From Staphylococcus borealis (GTDB lineage: Bacteria; Bacillota; Bacilli; Staphylococcales; Staphylococcaceae): 64,000 bases of DNA. The DNA lies in NCBI RefSeq assembly GCF_001224225.1, contig NZ_CUEE01000005.1:1-64000 (forward strand), given 5' to 3'. Every line of letters starts with the position of its first letter. Within the stretch, counting starts at the first letter, position 1. The position numbers were made by a program, and so were the translations under genes. Below the pieces are notes generated by a model that did not search any database, was not told the DNA's origin, and was given only the letters and a program-made list of their open reading frames with translations. Shown here piece by piece: positions 1-9,343 of this stretch.

Positions 1-1480
1 TGATGTGCTTGCACTTGTTGAATCGCTCACGCTTGCTGATGTTGATGCACTCAATGATGTACTTGCACTTAATGAGTCTGAAAGACTCGCACTTTCTGAG
101 CCACTTAATGATGTGCTCATACTTGTTGAGTCACTCACGCTTGTTGACGTTGACGCACTATCTGATGTACTTGTGCTCGTTGAGTCGCTCTCACTTGTTG
201 ATGCTGACTCACTATCAGATGTACTAGTGCTCGTTGAATCACTCACGCTTGTTGATGTTGACGCACTCAATGATGTGCTTACACTTAATGAGTCTGAAAG
301 ACTCGTACTTTCTGATTCACTTAGTGATGTGCTCATACTTGTTGAATCACTCATGCTTGTTGATGCTGATGCACTTAATGATGTACTTTCACTTGTTGAG
401 TCACTCACGCTTGTTGATGCTGATGCACTCAATGATGTGCTTTCGCTTAATGAGTCTGAAAGACTCGCGCTTTCTGATTCACTTAATGACGTGCTTGTAC
501 TTGTTGAGTCACTCATACTTGTTGACGTTGATTCACTATCTGACGTACTTTTGCTCGTTGAATCACTTACGCTTGTTGATGTTGACGCACTATCTGACGT
601 GCTCTCACTTGTTGAGTCGCTCTCACTTGTTGATGTTGACACACTCAATGATGTGCTTGCACTTGTTGAATCACTTGCACTCGTTGATGTTGACGTACTA
701 TCTGACGTGCTTGCGCTTAATGAGTCTGAAAGACTCTCGCTTTCTGATCCACTTAATGACGTGCTCATACTTGTTGAGTCACTCACGCTTGTTGATGTTG
801 ACGCACTCAATGATGTGCTTGCGCTTGTTGAGTCGCTCACACTCGTTGACGTTGACGCACTTTCTGACGTACTTGCGCTTGTTGAATCACTCACACTCGT
901 TGACGTTGATGCACTATCTGATGTACTTGTACTTGTTGAATCACTCACACTCGTTGATGTTGATTCACTTAATGATGTACTTTCACTTGTTGAGTCACTC
1001 ACGCTTGTTGATGCTGATGCACTCAATGATGTGCTTTCGCTTAATGAGTCTGAAAGACTCGCGCTTTCTGATCCACTTAATGACGTGCTTGTACTTGTTG
1101 AATCGCTCACACTTGTTGATGTTGACGCACTTTCTGACGTGCTTTCACTTGTTGAGTCGCTCACGCTTGTTGATACTGATGCACTATCTGACGTGCTTTC
1201 ACTTGTTGAGTCGCTCACGCTCGTTGATGTTGATGCACTATCTGATGTACTTGCACTTGTTGAGTCACTCACGCTTGTTGATGCTGATGCACTTAATGAT
1301 GTACTTTTGCTTGTCGAATTTGAATTACTTTCAACTGTAGAAGTACTAGCACTTATGAAATTAGATAGACTAACACTATTAGAATTACTTTGACTGTTAG
1401 CAATTGACGTCGACTCACTTGTTGATTTCGTTAAGCTAGTTGATTGACTATCACTACTTGACGTTGAAATAGAATCGCTC
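1..1480 (-). repeat. Serine-rich coding repeats of the adhesin
   Basis: Low-complexity tandem repeat inside the adhesin gene. Read on the minus strand it encodes alternating Ser with Ala, Thr, Val, Asp or Leu (for example [13 protein letters not shown]). A variant block encoding SLSDSL-type units (plus strand aatgagtctgaaagactc) recurs near 71, 289, 450, 719 and 1044, giving a higher-order periodicity. The repeats keep long open frames on the opposite strand, but those have no ribosome sites or recognisable protein features. Confidence 0.85.
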
Positions 1481-3657
1481 GTTGAATTTCTAGTAATTGT
1501 CCAAGTAATATTTTGAGTTTTTCGTAAGTTATTACTATCTGAGGCTGTAATAGTTACAGTATAGTTTCCAATCTTTGTTGGGGTACCAGAAATTGTATTA
1601 CTCGTTTGATCATATGTTAAACCATCAGGTAAACCTGTTACATTTACAGTTGGTGTTACTCCACTATTATCAGTAGCAATTACAGTAACTGGATTAATTG
1701 GTGCGAAAACCTGGTTATTTTGATTACTCATATTAATTGTTGGTGCAGTAACGTCACTAAAATAGTAGATAACAGATTGTCCAGAATTAGTAAGTTTCAC
1801 TTGATTATTAGTTGAATTAAATGTTGGTGCATTTGAACTATCAACACTTTTATATTGGTAGCCAAGAGAATTCATTGCGCTTTCTTGCTTATCTAACGTC
1901 ACTACATTATCTACATCACCAGCCAATGTTTTAGGCGGAATTATATCTTTTCCAGTAGTTGCATCAACATATCTCACTTCAGTAGAGGCACTTTGTGTAT
2001 AAGTAAACGTACCAAACTGAAGTTGTTGTAAATTTCGAGCACCACCCGTTGAAGCAGTGATTGACAATGCATAATTACTTGTATTTGAATTTTTCTTTAA
2101 CCAATCAGATAAATTTCTTGTAAATTGTTGCCCTGCATAAGTAACGGTCATAACTTTAGTATCACCATTATAATCAATTTCAAAATTTTGGAATGAATTA
2201 TCAGTTGGTTGCACTTTTAATTTGGCTGCGTTTGTCGATTCAGTTGTTGCAACTCCTGAAGAATCTGTTGACACGAAAGCTCCAAACGCTCCTCCGCCTG
2301 CAACATTTGATGGATCTTTATTTGCTTTAGCGTCAGCTTTCGGTTGAGATGTATTATGATACGTATCTAATTTAAATCCGAAAGCATTATTTAATCCGCC
2401 TATACCTAAGGCAGCACCCTCTTTACCTGTATCATCTATCTTTCCTGGTGAAAAGGCAAATCCAATACCATCACCACCAATGACTCCTCCAGGAGAATAG
2501 CCTTCATACCGATTTCCCAAATTAACTTTTCCAGTAAAATGGAAACTTTTATTTAAATTAATTTTAGTATTTAAAGTTATAGAACCTTTTTTACTATTTG
2601 CATCCGGAGTTAATGTTACTATTCCAGTTGAAGCATCAAAAGTTGCTGAATCTTTGACATTAAAATGATCAGTAAAATTATCTTTGTTGATTGATACAAA
2701 ATCGTTATTATCAACTTGAGCTACTGCCACGTTTGCATTATTTGTAGACACTGCCAATCTACTAAATGTTCTTAACTTAGTTGGACTTGTGGATGAACTT
2801 GTTGAATTAGTAGTAAATAAGGCAGATCCTAAATCTTCGTTTTTATTGCTTTCTGTAGTGTGCGTTGAAGATGTCACACTTTTTTGGGCATTATTTGACG
2901 CTAGTGATGCTTCAGTACGCGTACTTCCTTTTGAGTTATTCTCATTTGAGTTACTTAATGATTCTTTATTGCTACTTGAAGAAGTTTTATTACTTTTTTC
3001 TGATGTGCTGTTAGTAGAAGTGTCTTTTGCTAAAGAATTCGTACTGCTCTTTTTTTCTTCAGACGTACTTGTCTCTTTACTTTTATCACTATTCGATGTA
3101 TTTCCAGAGTTCTTTTCAATTTGTTTTTCCGAAGAAGCAGCTTCTGACTTAGGTGCTTCTTGTTCCGAAGTAGACGTTGTACTCGTGGATGAATTAGCGT
3201 TAGATGTCGCTTTATTAGAAGTCGTTTCTACTGAATTCTTATTGCTTGTACTTTCTACAGTGCTTTTACTTGTTGATTCAGTAGACTCGGAAGTTTCTGA
3301 TTTAGTAATCGCAGTTGATTGTTGATTTGCTACTGTTGCACTCGTTGATGAAATTTCTGAAGTCATAGGTGTCTCAGAAGCAGCATATGCCTGATGGTCA
3401 TTAAGCATCGTAAAGGTAAAGGCACCGCCTACTAAGCCAGTTGCTCTCATAGCTTGTTTTTTTAATCGCTCATTATGATTTGTTTCTAAATTGCTAATTT
3501 CCTCTACATCTTTATTTAAGAATGGTAAACCCAACATTTTAAGTAGTTGAATTTCCTTAATACCCGCTTTAACCCATTGTTTTCCAGATTTATATAGTTT
3601 CACCCTTGCTTTTTCTTCACCAAAGGATCGTTTAAAATTTCTCTCTTTTTTCGACAT
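1..3657 (-). CDS. sraP: SraP-type serine-rich repeat adhesin (C-terminus beyond window)
   Basis: Large glycosylated surface adhesin, read leftward from ATG 3657 and still open at base 1, so 1,219 codons are visible and the remaining repeats plus any LPXTG anchor lie outside. Seen in order: a long signal region with the KxYKSGKxW motif (KLYKSGKQW, residues 20-28), a hydrophobic stretch near 72-84 and an AYA-A cleavage site near 92; a first Ser/Thr-rich stretch (about 93-285); an L-type lectin-like region (about 315-545); a beta-grasp/MucBP-like module (about 550-632); a single cadherin-like module (about 635-720) with the GLPDGL and ISGTPT signatures; then the S-x-S repeat region from about residue 725. 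In the SraP/GspB family such proteins are exported by the accessory SecA2/SecY2 system and O-glycosylated, and the lectin module binds sialylated glycans; none of those partner genes is in this window. From memory S. aureus SraP has two cadherin-like modules, so one is a noticeable difference. Confidence 0.9.
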   Translation of the reverse strand, partial: MSKKERNFKRSFGEEKARVKLYKSGKQWVKAGIKEIQLLKMLGLPFLNKDVEEISNLETNHNERLKKQAMRATGLVGGAFTFTMLNDHQAYAASETPMTSEISSTSATVANQQSTAITKSETSESTESTSKSTVESTSNKNSVETTSNKATSNANSSTSTTSTSEQEAPKSEAASSEKQIEKNSGNTSNSDKSKETSTSEEKKSSTNSLAKDTSTNSTSEKSNKTSSSSNKESLSNSNENNSKGSTRTEASLASNNAQKSVTSSTHTTESNKNEDLGSALFTTNSTSSSTSPTKLRTFSRLAVSTNNANVAVAQVDNNDFVSINKDNFTDHFNVKDSATFDASTGIVTLTPDANSKKGSITLNTKINLNKSFHFTGKVNLGNRYEGYSPGGVIGGDGIGFAFSPGKIDDTGKEGAALGIGGLNNAFGFKLDTYHNTSQPKADAKANKDPSNVAGGGAFGAFVSTDSSGVATTESTNAAKLKVQPTDNSFQNFEIDYNGDTKVMTVTYAGQQFTRNLSDWLKKNSNTSNYALSITASTGGARNLQQLQFGTFTYTQSASTEVRYVDATTGKDIIPPKTLAGDVDNVVTLDKQESAMNSLGYQYKSVDSSNAPTFNSTNNQVKLTNSGQSVIYYFSDVTAPTINMSNQNNQVFAPINPVTVIATDNSGVTPTVNVTGLPDGLTYDQTSNTISGTPTKIGNYTVTITASDSNNLRKTQNITWTITRNSTSDSISTSSSDSQSTSLTKSTSESTSIANSQSNSNSVSLSNFISASTSTVESNSNSTSKSTSLSASASTSVSDSTSASTSDSASTSTSVSDSTSESTSDSASVSTSVSDSTSESTSESASTSTSVSDSTSTSTSLSGSESASLSDSLSESTSLSASASTSVSDSTSESTSLSESTSTSVSDSTSTSTSDSASTSTSVSDSTSASTSESASTSTSVSDSTSASTSLSASTSTSVSDSTSMSTSLSGSESESLSDSLSASTSDSTSTSTSASDSTSASTSLSVSTSTSESDSTSESTSDSASTSTSVSDSTSKSTSDSESTSTSMSDSTSTSTSLSESESASLSDSLSESTSLSASASTSVSDSTSESTSLSASASTSMSDSTSMSTSLSESESTSLSDSLSVSTSLSASTSTSVSDSTSTSTSDSESASTSESDSTSTSTSDSASTSTSVSDSTSMSTSLSGSESASLSDSLSASTSLSASTSASVSDSTSASTS

Positions 3658-4041
3658 AATACTCTCCTCTATTTTTCATTTACTTCCCCATCTACTAATT
3701 GACCACAATTAATTTGAATTTATGCTATTATATTACCCTTTACATGCAAATTGCAACAAAATTAGAGTTCATTTATATAAGGTTTTTCTATATTATATTG
3801 TGCAAAATTCAAAAGTATGCACGATTTATTCATTATTTTTATTTTCATTATTTTTGTTTCAATCAAATTATTACTTGATTAGTAAGTTTCTTTAAGATGA
3901 ATCAGTTGTAATGCTTATTTATATATACTGGATTGGGATGATAATATTCATTTATTTGTATTTAAATTCATTTATTTAATCGATATAACAATTTTGTAAG
4001 CATGACAGATCTATCGCTTTATTATTTCTTTGATAATTAGA
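3658..4041. other. AT-rich upstream region of the adhesin gene
   Basis: No gene is seen here. The adhesin start is preceded on the minus strand by a GAGGAGAGT-like ribosome site (plus 3660-3668). The rest is strongly AT-rich and probably holds the promoter, but I cannot pick a single convincing -35/-10 pair. Confidence 0.4.
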
Positions 4042-4306
4042 GGGAGTGGGACAGAATTCTTTTTGAATTCGTCGTAACCCCAACTTGCTTAGCTTGTAAA
4101 ATCACTTTCGTGATTTTTTGTGTTGGGGCCCCGACTCCCAGCTTGCTTTGCTTGTAGAATTTCTTGATGAAATTCTCTTTGCTGGGGCCCCGCCCACCCC
4201 CGCAAGGGTGACTAGAACTGAGAAAAGCTTGATTTAAGCGCATTCTCAGTTCAGTCAGCTACTGCGAATTTGCAAAATAGCTTCATTAAATTATTTATGT
4301 CCCATC
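4042..4306. repeat. STAR-like intergenic element, copy 1
   Basis: Begins GGGAGTGGGACAGAATTC and ends TGTCCC, so its ends are inverted. It contains two GGGGCCCC cores (TGTTGGGGCCCC at 4121-4132 and GCTGGGGCCCC at 4181-4191), separated by a module with small hairpins such as AATTTC/GAAATT. Cores of this form define S. aureus repeat (STAR) elements. A possible small reading frame inside (4037-4243, minus) is just repeat sequence. Confidence 0.8.
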
Positions 4307-4519
4307 CTTAAAAAACAAATTCTTCAGAACGAGTTTCTTCCTATTAAAATAGAGTTTTTGAATTTTTTAAGTTTTGATAATTATTATATTTCAAACAATA
4401 CATAGTTGATTTGAAATTACTTTTTCGATGGGGTCCTTCATACAGTTGGCCAATTCAATAACAGTGTTTATTATTTTTTAACGAGGTCGCCTAGAGCTGT
4501 TATGATAGACAAAACCATT

Positions 4520-4566
4520 AAAAAAATGGGCATACACAAATTGATTTCTATTGTGTGAAGCCCATA
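4520..4566 (-). terminator. Terminator after the acetyltransferase gene
   Basis: On the minus strand a GGGCTTCACACAA / TTGTGTATGCCC hairpin is followed by a run of seven T. It lies 74 bp past the stop of the leftward acetyltransferase gene. Confidence 0.65.
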
Positions 4567-4639
4567 ACGTATTATTTACTGAAGTACTACAAACCATATA
4601 TATCTTCATATACTACTATATTCATTCTAAGACATCTAA

Positions 4640-5122
4640 TTATACTTCTTTAACCATGTTATACCACTTTATACCTGCGTGTTGTGACGTTGACGCTCCT
4701 TCATTAATATAGCCGTAATGTTCATAAAAAGGCACTAATGCTTCGCGACAAGTTAGTGTTACGGCATGTCTTGAATGTTGTCTAGCCAAATCCTCAAATG
4801 CTTTTAATAATTGCCCGGCAATGCCCTGTCCTTGGCTACTTTTGCTAACAACTAATCCAAGTACACTAAGATAGCCACCATATTCAGGATTGCGCTCACT
4901 CGTTTCAAATAAGTCATCAGTTATATAACGTTGCGTAATCACAGGCCCATTAATATAGCCAAGAATTTGGCCGGCGTTTTCAGCTATGATGAATGTATCA
5001 GGTATTTTACCGATTCTCTCTTTTAATGCTTCAGATGTAGCTGCTTCATCAGATGTAAAGCCTTCATTTTCCAATTCAATCAGTGAAGACAGATCCGCTT
5101 CGGTTACTGCACGTAATTGCAT
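4640..5122 (-). CDS. GNAT-family N-acetyltransferase
   Basis: Cytoplasmic acetyl-CoA-dependent N-acetyltransferase of about 160 residues; acceptor unknown. The GNAT acetyl-CoA loop is visible as SQGQGIAGQLL, followed by the typical C-terminal beta strands (AVTLTCREALVPFYEHYGY). I start it at ATG 5122 (MQLRAVTEADL) because AGGAGAGG sits 7-10 nt upstream; a longer in-frame start at 5203 would add 27 residues that do not belong to the fold. It stands alone, has its own terminator, and the next gene is divergent. Confidence 0.85.
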   Translation of the reverse strand: MQLRAVTEADLSSLIELENEGFTSDEAATSEALKERIGKIPDTFIIAENAGQILGYINGPVITQRYITDDLFETSERNPEYGGYLSVLGLVVSKSSQGQGIAGQLLKAFEDLARQHSRHAVTLTCREALVPFYEHYGYINEGASTSQHAGIKWYNMVKEV

Positions 5123-5337
5123 CAAACATCCTCTCCTAATTTCAAAAGTCGTATATATCGTAGCACAATAATGTGATGAATGCGTATATGACAAAACTGT
5201 CATTCAGTTGATAGAAGATATTAAGGTTGAATTTAAATTATTGTGTTAAGTTATAAATATACATATTTATGATATTTTTAATTATTAAATAATCATCTTT
5301 ATGTATGAAGAATGCTATTTACTAGGGAGTGGATGAA

Positions 5338-6282
5338 TTGATTAAAAGACGTTTTAAATATGCTTTCGGAACAACATTAGTAACATCATCACTATTACTT
5401 ATGTCACATGGCCATGCTTTTGCAGCAACAAATAACATTGACCAAGCGTTCAATCACGATAATAATGGTCAACCTATAACATCTCAAGGTAGTAACAACA
5501 GTGTAGATCCTGGGTTTAACCACGATGTTGATGACAACAATGATACGGATCCTGGTTTCAACCATGATGTAACTAGTAACAATGACACTACGAACAATCA
5601 AGATAACAACAACGTAGATCCTGGGTTTAACCACGATGTTGATGACAACAATGATATTGATCCTGGTTTCAACCATGATGTAACTAGCAACAATGACACT
5701 ACGAAGCATCAAGCTGAAGATAATGACATGGGCTTTAATGGTTATGCAGAGCAACACGGATTAGTTAATCCAACATCTAAGACAAACGCACAACAAGATC
5801 CAGATAAACATCAAGCTGAAGATAACGACATGGGATTCAATGGTTATGCAGAGCAACACGGGTTAGTTAATCCAACATCTAAGACGAACGCACAACAAGA
5901 TCCAGATAAACATCAAGCTGAAGATAACGATATGGGATTCAATGGTTATGCAGAACAACACGGGTTAGTTAATCCAACATCTAAGACAAACGCACAACAA
6001 GATCCAGGTAAACATCAAGCTGAAGATAATGACATGGGATTCAATGGTTACGCAGAAAAGCATCATTTAGTTAAACAACAAGCGCAGTCACCACAATCAC
6101 AAATGAATACACAACTTAGTAAACAAGCAACTCATTCTCAACAAGAAGCGAGTCAATCTTCATTACATCACGAATTACCTATGACGGGCGAACGCACTTC
6201 AACAACACCATTTGTTTACAGTATTTTAGCTTTTATATTAGGTGTAGGTGTAATTAGCCTTAGACGTCAACTTATGAAATAA
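5338..6282 (+). CDS. LPXTG-anchored repeat surface protein
   Basis: Predicted sortase A substrate of 314 residues. I start it at TTG 5338 (MIKRRFKYAFG) because GGGAG at 5325-5329 is 8 nt upstream; the in-frame GTG at 5329 overlaps that site. A signal peptide ends HAFA near residue 29. The mature protein has four DPGFNHDV-type units and then four copies of a 34-residue unit (KHQAEDNDMGFNGYAEQHG...), the first three nearly identical. The C-terminus has LPMTGE, a hydrophobic span and a basic tail (RRQLMK). The repeats are rich in Asn, Asp, His and Gln with no known fold. The function is unknown; adhesion is only inference from the wall anchor. A strong terminator follows. Confidence 0.85.
   Translation: MIKRRFKYAFGTTLVTSSLLLMSHGHAFAATNNIDQAFNHDNNGQPITSQGSNNSVDPGFNHDVDDNNDTDPGFNHDVTSNNDTTNNQDNNNVDPGFNHDVDDNNDIDPGFNHDVTSNNDTTKHQAEDNDMGFNGYAEQHGLVNPTSKTNAQQDPDKHQAEDNDMGFNGYAEQHGLVNPTSKTNAQQDPDKHQAEDNDMGFNGYAEQHGLVNPTSKTNAQQDPGKHQAEDNDMGFNGYAEKHHLVKQQAQSPQSQMNTQLSKQATHSQQEASQSSLHHELPMTGERTSTTPFVYSILAFILGVGVISLRRQLMK
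5506..5700 (+). repeat. DPGFNHDV coding repeats
   Basis: Four units with the core DPGFNHDV, arranged as a duplicated pair: units 1-2 (about 5506-5610) are almost copied as units 3-4 (about 5614-5700), with the NNDT/NNDI linker varying. They are rich in Asn and Asp. Confidence 0.85.
5704..6105 (+). repeat. 102-bp coding repeats
   Basis: Four tandem 102-bp units start at 5704, 5806, 5908 and 6010, each beginning with the codons for KHQAEDNDMGFNGY. The first three differ at only a few bases; the fourth diverges after YAEK. Near-identity suggests recent expansion by recombination or slippage, so copy number probably varies among strains. Confidence 0.9.
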
Positions 6283-6353
6283 ACAATAACTATATTTTTC
6301 TAATTATCTGTTACTTTTATTACTAAAGCATTTCTTTTATGCATATGATAAGT

Positions 6354-6402
6354 AAAGAAGCTATCGCAATAGGTGGTCTCACCTAGCGATAGCTTCTTTT
6401 TT
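6354..6402. terminator. Bidirectional terminator
   Basis: GAAGCTATCGC pairs with GCGATAGCTTC, followed by six T on the plus strand and preceded by A residues. It serves the convergent surface-protein and small membrane-protein genes. Confidence 0.85.
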
Positions 6403-6408
6403 ATAATT

Positions 6409-6789
6409 CTAAACTAATAAGAGTTTAATGCCTCTAACGATATTTTGAATGAATAAATAAACACCGACTAAACCTAGTATAACGGCAACTACCCATGAAC
6501 CAAATACAACCCAACTATCCATATTTGTTGAAGCGTTGCCCATAAAGCTAGCAGATATCATCAATGCGAACGGCGCTAATGCAAAGCAAATCCAAGTTAA
6601 AATATGGTTGAACAACGCTTTACGTGCGTGGGTTGATACTGGTTGGTCAGCGATGATCCACATTACAATTGGTAATAGTACTGGTGCAAAGAATACGCTT
6701 AAATAACTAATAGACGATGCAATATTTTCATTTCTGCTACCGTAATCGTCGTCTTGTCTGTAGTTATATTTGTCTTTTACATCTTCCAT
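6409..6789 (-). CDS. DUF4870-like small membrane protein
   Basis: Small integral membrane protein of 126 residues with about three hydrophobic segments (FFAPVLLPIVMWII, WICFALAPFALMI, WVVAVILGLVGVYLFI). The motif STHARKALFNHILTW after the first segment fits the DUF4870/Tic20-like family of bacterial membrane proteins. I prefer ATG 6789 (MEDVKDKYNYRQDD), with GAGGTGAG 6-7 nt upstream, over GTG 6795. The charged, acidic N-terminus is cytoplasmic by the positive-inside rule. Function unknown. Confidence 0.75.
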   Translation of the reverse strand: MEDVKDKYNYRQDDDYGSRNENIASSISYLSVFFAPVLLPIVMWIIADQPVSTHARKALFNHILTWICFALAPFALMISASFMGNASTNMDSWVVFGSWVVAVILGLVGVYLFIQNIVRGIKLLLV

Positions 6790-7022
6790 AATCACTCACC
6801 TCAATTATATGTAAACATATTTACCATAAGATTTTTAGGGAGAAAGCCCAAAATTACAACTCTGTAAGTTTCGGGAGCGTTCAACTCATTTGCCTATCTA
6901 TCTCTATTATGATTAACGCTACCAATGTTAAATTAATTATTTAGTTCATTATGTCGCTAGCTTATTTTATTTATTGTTATAATATTAAAAAATAGACTAA
7001 GAAATAAATGTGAGGCATAACT

Positions 7023-7397
7023 ATGGCAAATGAATTAGTAAATGAATGGTTAGAATTTACATCTATATACAATAACGTTTCAAAGCAGTTAGAACACGAT
7101 TTAATGTCTCACCATCATCTTGCATTAAAAGAATTCTATGTCTTAATGTATTTAGATTGTGCAGAACATCATCAATTGCCGTTGAAAGTGTTACAAACGA
7201 AAGTTGGTTTGAGTCAAAGTGCAATGTCTAGATTAGCAACAAGAATGGAATCAAAAGATTGTGGTGTGATACGACGACAAGGTTGTAGTGAGGATAAACG
7301 TGATGTTTACGCTGCTATGACAGATAAAGGACGTCATTTCTATAACGAAGTTAAAGTCACTTTTGAAAATACCTTACGTGATGTGTTCAAATCATAA
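7023..7397 (+). CDS. MarR-family transcriptional regulator
   Basis: Winged-helix DNA-binding protein of 124 residues. The recognition region (LQTKVGLSQSAMSRLATRMESKDCGVIRRQGCSEDKRDVYAAMTDKG) has the MarR wing pattern with the D-x-R core of the family. Two cysteines near the wing (DCG, QGC) could sense oxidants, which is inference only. Start ATG 7023 follows GAGG. It is convergent with the NAD(P)-binding gene, with a shared terminator between them. Target genes cannot be read from the sequence. Confidence 0.85.
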   Translation: MANELVNEWLEFTSIYNNVSKQLEHDLMSHHHLALKEFYVLMYLDCAEHHQLPLKVLQTKVGLSQSAMSRLATRMESKDCGVIRRQGCSEDKRDVYAAMTDKGRHFYNEVKVTFENTLRDVFKS

Positions 7398-7400
7398 CAC

Positions 7401-7462
7401 GAAACCCATGGTAGCGAGATAACACTCATATCGCGTGCATTATCTCCCCCATGGGTTTCTCT
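7401..7462. terminator. Bidirectional terminator
   Basis: GAAACCCATGG pairs with CCCATGGGTTTC, extended internally by GAGATA/TATCTC. It lies between two convergent genes. Confidence 0.75.
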
Positions 7463-7477
7463 ATATTATAAACTATC

Positions 7478-8128
7478 TTATTTTAATTGTTCTAATGCTT
7501 CTCTAATAGTAGTATCACCTGATTGAATATAGACCACTTGTTTATCTAATTGCGTTATATCTAATGCGTTGATTAATGTTGTTGCAACATCATCTCGTGG
7601 AATTGTGTAACCATTTGGGTCTCCTTCAATTGAGAAAGAAGCATCGATTTTGCCAGTACCTTCATCATCTTGTAATGGTCCTGGACGTACGATGGTATAA
7701 TTCAAGTCTGATTGTTCAATATAGTAATCAGACATATGTTTGGCAACAGCGTATGGTCTCATCACATCAGACTCATTATCTGGGTCTGGACTATCTGTTG
7801 CGCTTAATTGTACTAATTTTTTTACGCCATTTTTGCTTGCTGCATCGACCACTTTTTTAGAACCCCAAAGATCAACAAGAAGTGTTTTATCTGCGCCAGT
7901 ACTTCCGCCCGAACCTGCAGCAAAGATAACAGCATCAACATTATCAAACGCATTTGAAATGTCACCTTCTAAGTCTGCTACAACTACTTTGTCAGCACCT
8001 GTATTTTCAAGTTCTGAAACTTGCGCTTCTTTACGTACTAACGCAACTGAACTATGTTCGGTATCTTTTAATTGTGCAATCACTTTACGTCCTACCGCAC
8101 CATTTGCACCTACAACTAATACATTCAT
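7478..8128 (-). CDS. NAD(P)-binding SDR/NmrA-like protein
   Basis: Rossmann-fold protein of 216 residues. The N-terminal dinucleotide loop is VVGANGAVGRKV (GxxGxxG near residues 7-13), followed by VVADLEGD and VDAVIFAAGSGG, and YAVAKHMSDYYIEQSDLNYTIVRPGPL, the pattern of atypical short-chain dehydrogenases such as YwnB/NmrA-like proteins. I start it at ATG 8128, 7-8 nt after AGGAG on the minus strand; a longer frame to 8170 lacks a ribosome site. Probable NAD(P)H-dependent reductase or redox sensor; substrate unknown. Confidence 0.82.
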   Translation of the reverse strand: MNVLVVGANGAVGRKVIAQLKDTEHSSVALVRKEAQVSELENTGADKVVVADLEGDISNAFDNVDAVIFAAGSGGSTGADKTLLVDLWGSKKVVDAASKNGVKKLVQLSATDSPDPDNESDVMRPYAVAKHMSDYYIEQSDLNYTIVRPGPLQDDEGTGKIDASFSIEGDPNGYTIPRDDVATTLINALDITQLDKQVVYIQSGDTTIREALEQLK

Positions 8129-8249
8129 TCTATATCTCCTCTCTTTTTTAAAATGCACACCCACATTCATGCATGCACATGCATTAAATTAACTACTATA
8201 TGTATTACCGACTCTCTATATTTTAAACATCTCTATATAAAAAGCGTCC

Positions 8250-8508
8250 GGGACAAAATTAATATAATGAAGCTATTTGGCAAATTCGCAGTAGCTGACT
8301 GAACTGAGAAGACGCTTAAATCAAGCTTTTCTTAGTTCTAGTCATCCTTGCGGGCGGGGCCCCAACAAAGAGAATTTCACTAAGAAATTCTACAAGCAAA
8401 GCAAGTTGGGAGTCGGGGCCCCAACACCAAAAATCACGAAAGTGATTTTACAACCTAAGCAAGTTGGGAGAGAGACGACGAATTTAAAAGAATTCTGTCC
8501 CACTCCCT
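8250..8508. repeat. STAR-like intergenic element, copy 2
   Basis: Opposite orientation to copy 1. It begins GGGACAAAATT, carries two GGGGCCCC cores (within gggcggggccccaac and gagtcggggccccaac) and ends ATTCTGTCCCACTCCCT. It fills the gap between the phnE operon end and the NAD(P)-binding gene start; its right end sits 8 bp past the last phnE stop. Confidence 0.85.
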
Positions 8509-8515
8509 ATACAAT

Positions 8516-9343
8516 CTAAACAATTCGTTTACGTATTGCGCCTGAAATCAAATCGACAATAGCTACCATAATCACTAAACCGATTAAAATAATTCCTACA
8601 CGGTCCCAAGAACGTGTTTGAAGTGCAAAAATTAAAGGTGTACCGATACCGCCCGCGCCAATCAACCCTAAAATAGATGCAGAACGTAAATTCAATTCAA
8701 AGCGATATAATACGAGCGATAAAAATGACGGTAATATTTGTGGTATGACTGCAAAAATAAGTGTCTTGGTCTTATTCGCGCCACTCGCTTTCAGTGCTTC
8801 TACTGAAGTAAAATCTAATCTTTCAATATCTTCGACGAATAATTTTCCGAGCATCCCTACTGAATGAATACCTAACGCTAATACACCTGAAAATGAGCCT
8901 GGACCAACCGCTTTAATGAAAATGAGCGCCATAACGATTTCTGGAAATACACGAATCACACTTAATATAAATTTAGTCATGCCTGTTACCGGGCGAACTT
9001 TGATGAAATTTCGTGCACCTAGAAAAGCAATTGGAATACATATGACCGCAGCAATAAATGTACCTATTACCGCAATTGCAAATGTTTCAAGTAATCCACG
9101 TAATAAATCCTCACCCGCAGGAATATACACATAGTCCCAATCTGGATGGAATAAGCCGTTAAAGATAGATTTTAAAATTTCGATAGATTTTGATTTTAAT
9201 TCTAAGGCGGGCATCCCTACAAAGCCCCACGCTATAATTCCTAAAACAACAATAGCTATAATCCAATTTTTAATTAATTTTTGTTTTTGTTGTTTTGATT
9301 TAACAGGATACTTTTGTTCTAGCTTGTTTGTGCTTTGTGTCAT
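8516..9343 (-). CDS. phnE: Phosphonate-type ABC transporter permease, second copy
   Basis: Integral membrane permease of 275 residues, last gene of the phnD-phnC-phnE-phnE operon. It has about six membrane segments and the binding-protein-dependent permease EAA loop (VEALKASGANKTKTLIFAVIPQILPSFLS). Its ATG overlaps the stop of the upstream phnE by 4 nt, so the two are translationally coupled and probably form a heterodimeric channel. PhnE proteins import phosphonates, phosphite or phosphate esters; which one is not visible here. Confidence 0.9.
   Translation of the reverse strand: MTQSTNKLEQKYPVKSKQQKQKLIKNWIIAIVVLGIIAWGFVGMPALELKSKSIEILKSIFNGLFHPDWDYVYIPAGEDLLRGLLETFAIAVIGTFIAAVICIPIAFLGARNFIKVRPVTGMTKFILSVIRVFPEIVMALIFIKAVGPGSFSGVLALGIHSVGMLGKLFVEDIERLDFTSVEALKASGANKTKTLIFAVIPQILPSFLSLVLYRFELNLRSASILGLIGAGGIGTPLIFALQTRSWDRVGIILIGLVIMVAIVDLISGAIRKRIV

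Noticed and set aside
5-1393. 462-codon open frame on the plus strand
   Set aside because: It is the mirror of the serine-rich repeats on the minus strand; monotonous [13 protein letters not shown]-type product, no ribosome site, no known fold.
1-1480. Possible CRISPR array or tandem noncoding repeat
   Set aside because: The repeats keep codon phase in the adhesin frame, and there are no unique spacers of constant length.
2789-3325. 178-codon plus-strand frame
   Set aside because: Antisense to the first Ser/Thr-rich region of the adhesin; compositional artefact.
4037-4243. 68-codon minus-strand frame
   Set aside because: Lies wholly within STAR-like copy 1; similar frames occur in other copies, so it reflects the repeat and not a gene.
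4311-4519. Small peptide gene (PSM-like) in the gap after STAR-like copy 1
   Set aside because: Short frames exist (for example one starting MKDPIEKVISN on the minus strand) but none has a convincing ribosome site or PSM-like helix.
5404-5757. 117-codon minus-strand frame in the LPXTG protein gene
   Set aside because: Shadow of the Asn/Asp-rich repeats; repetitive IVVINIVVKPRIY product and no start signals.
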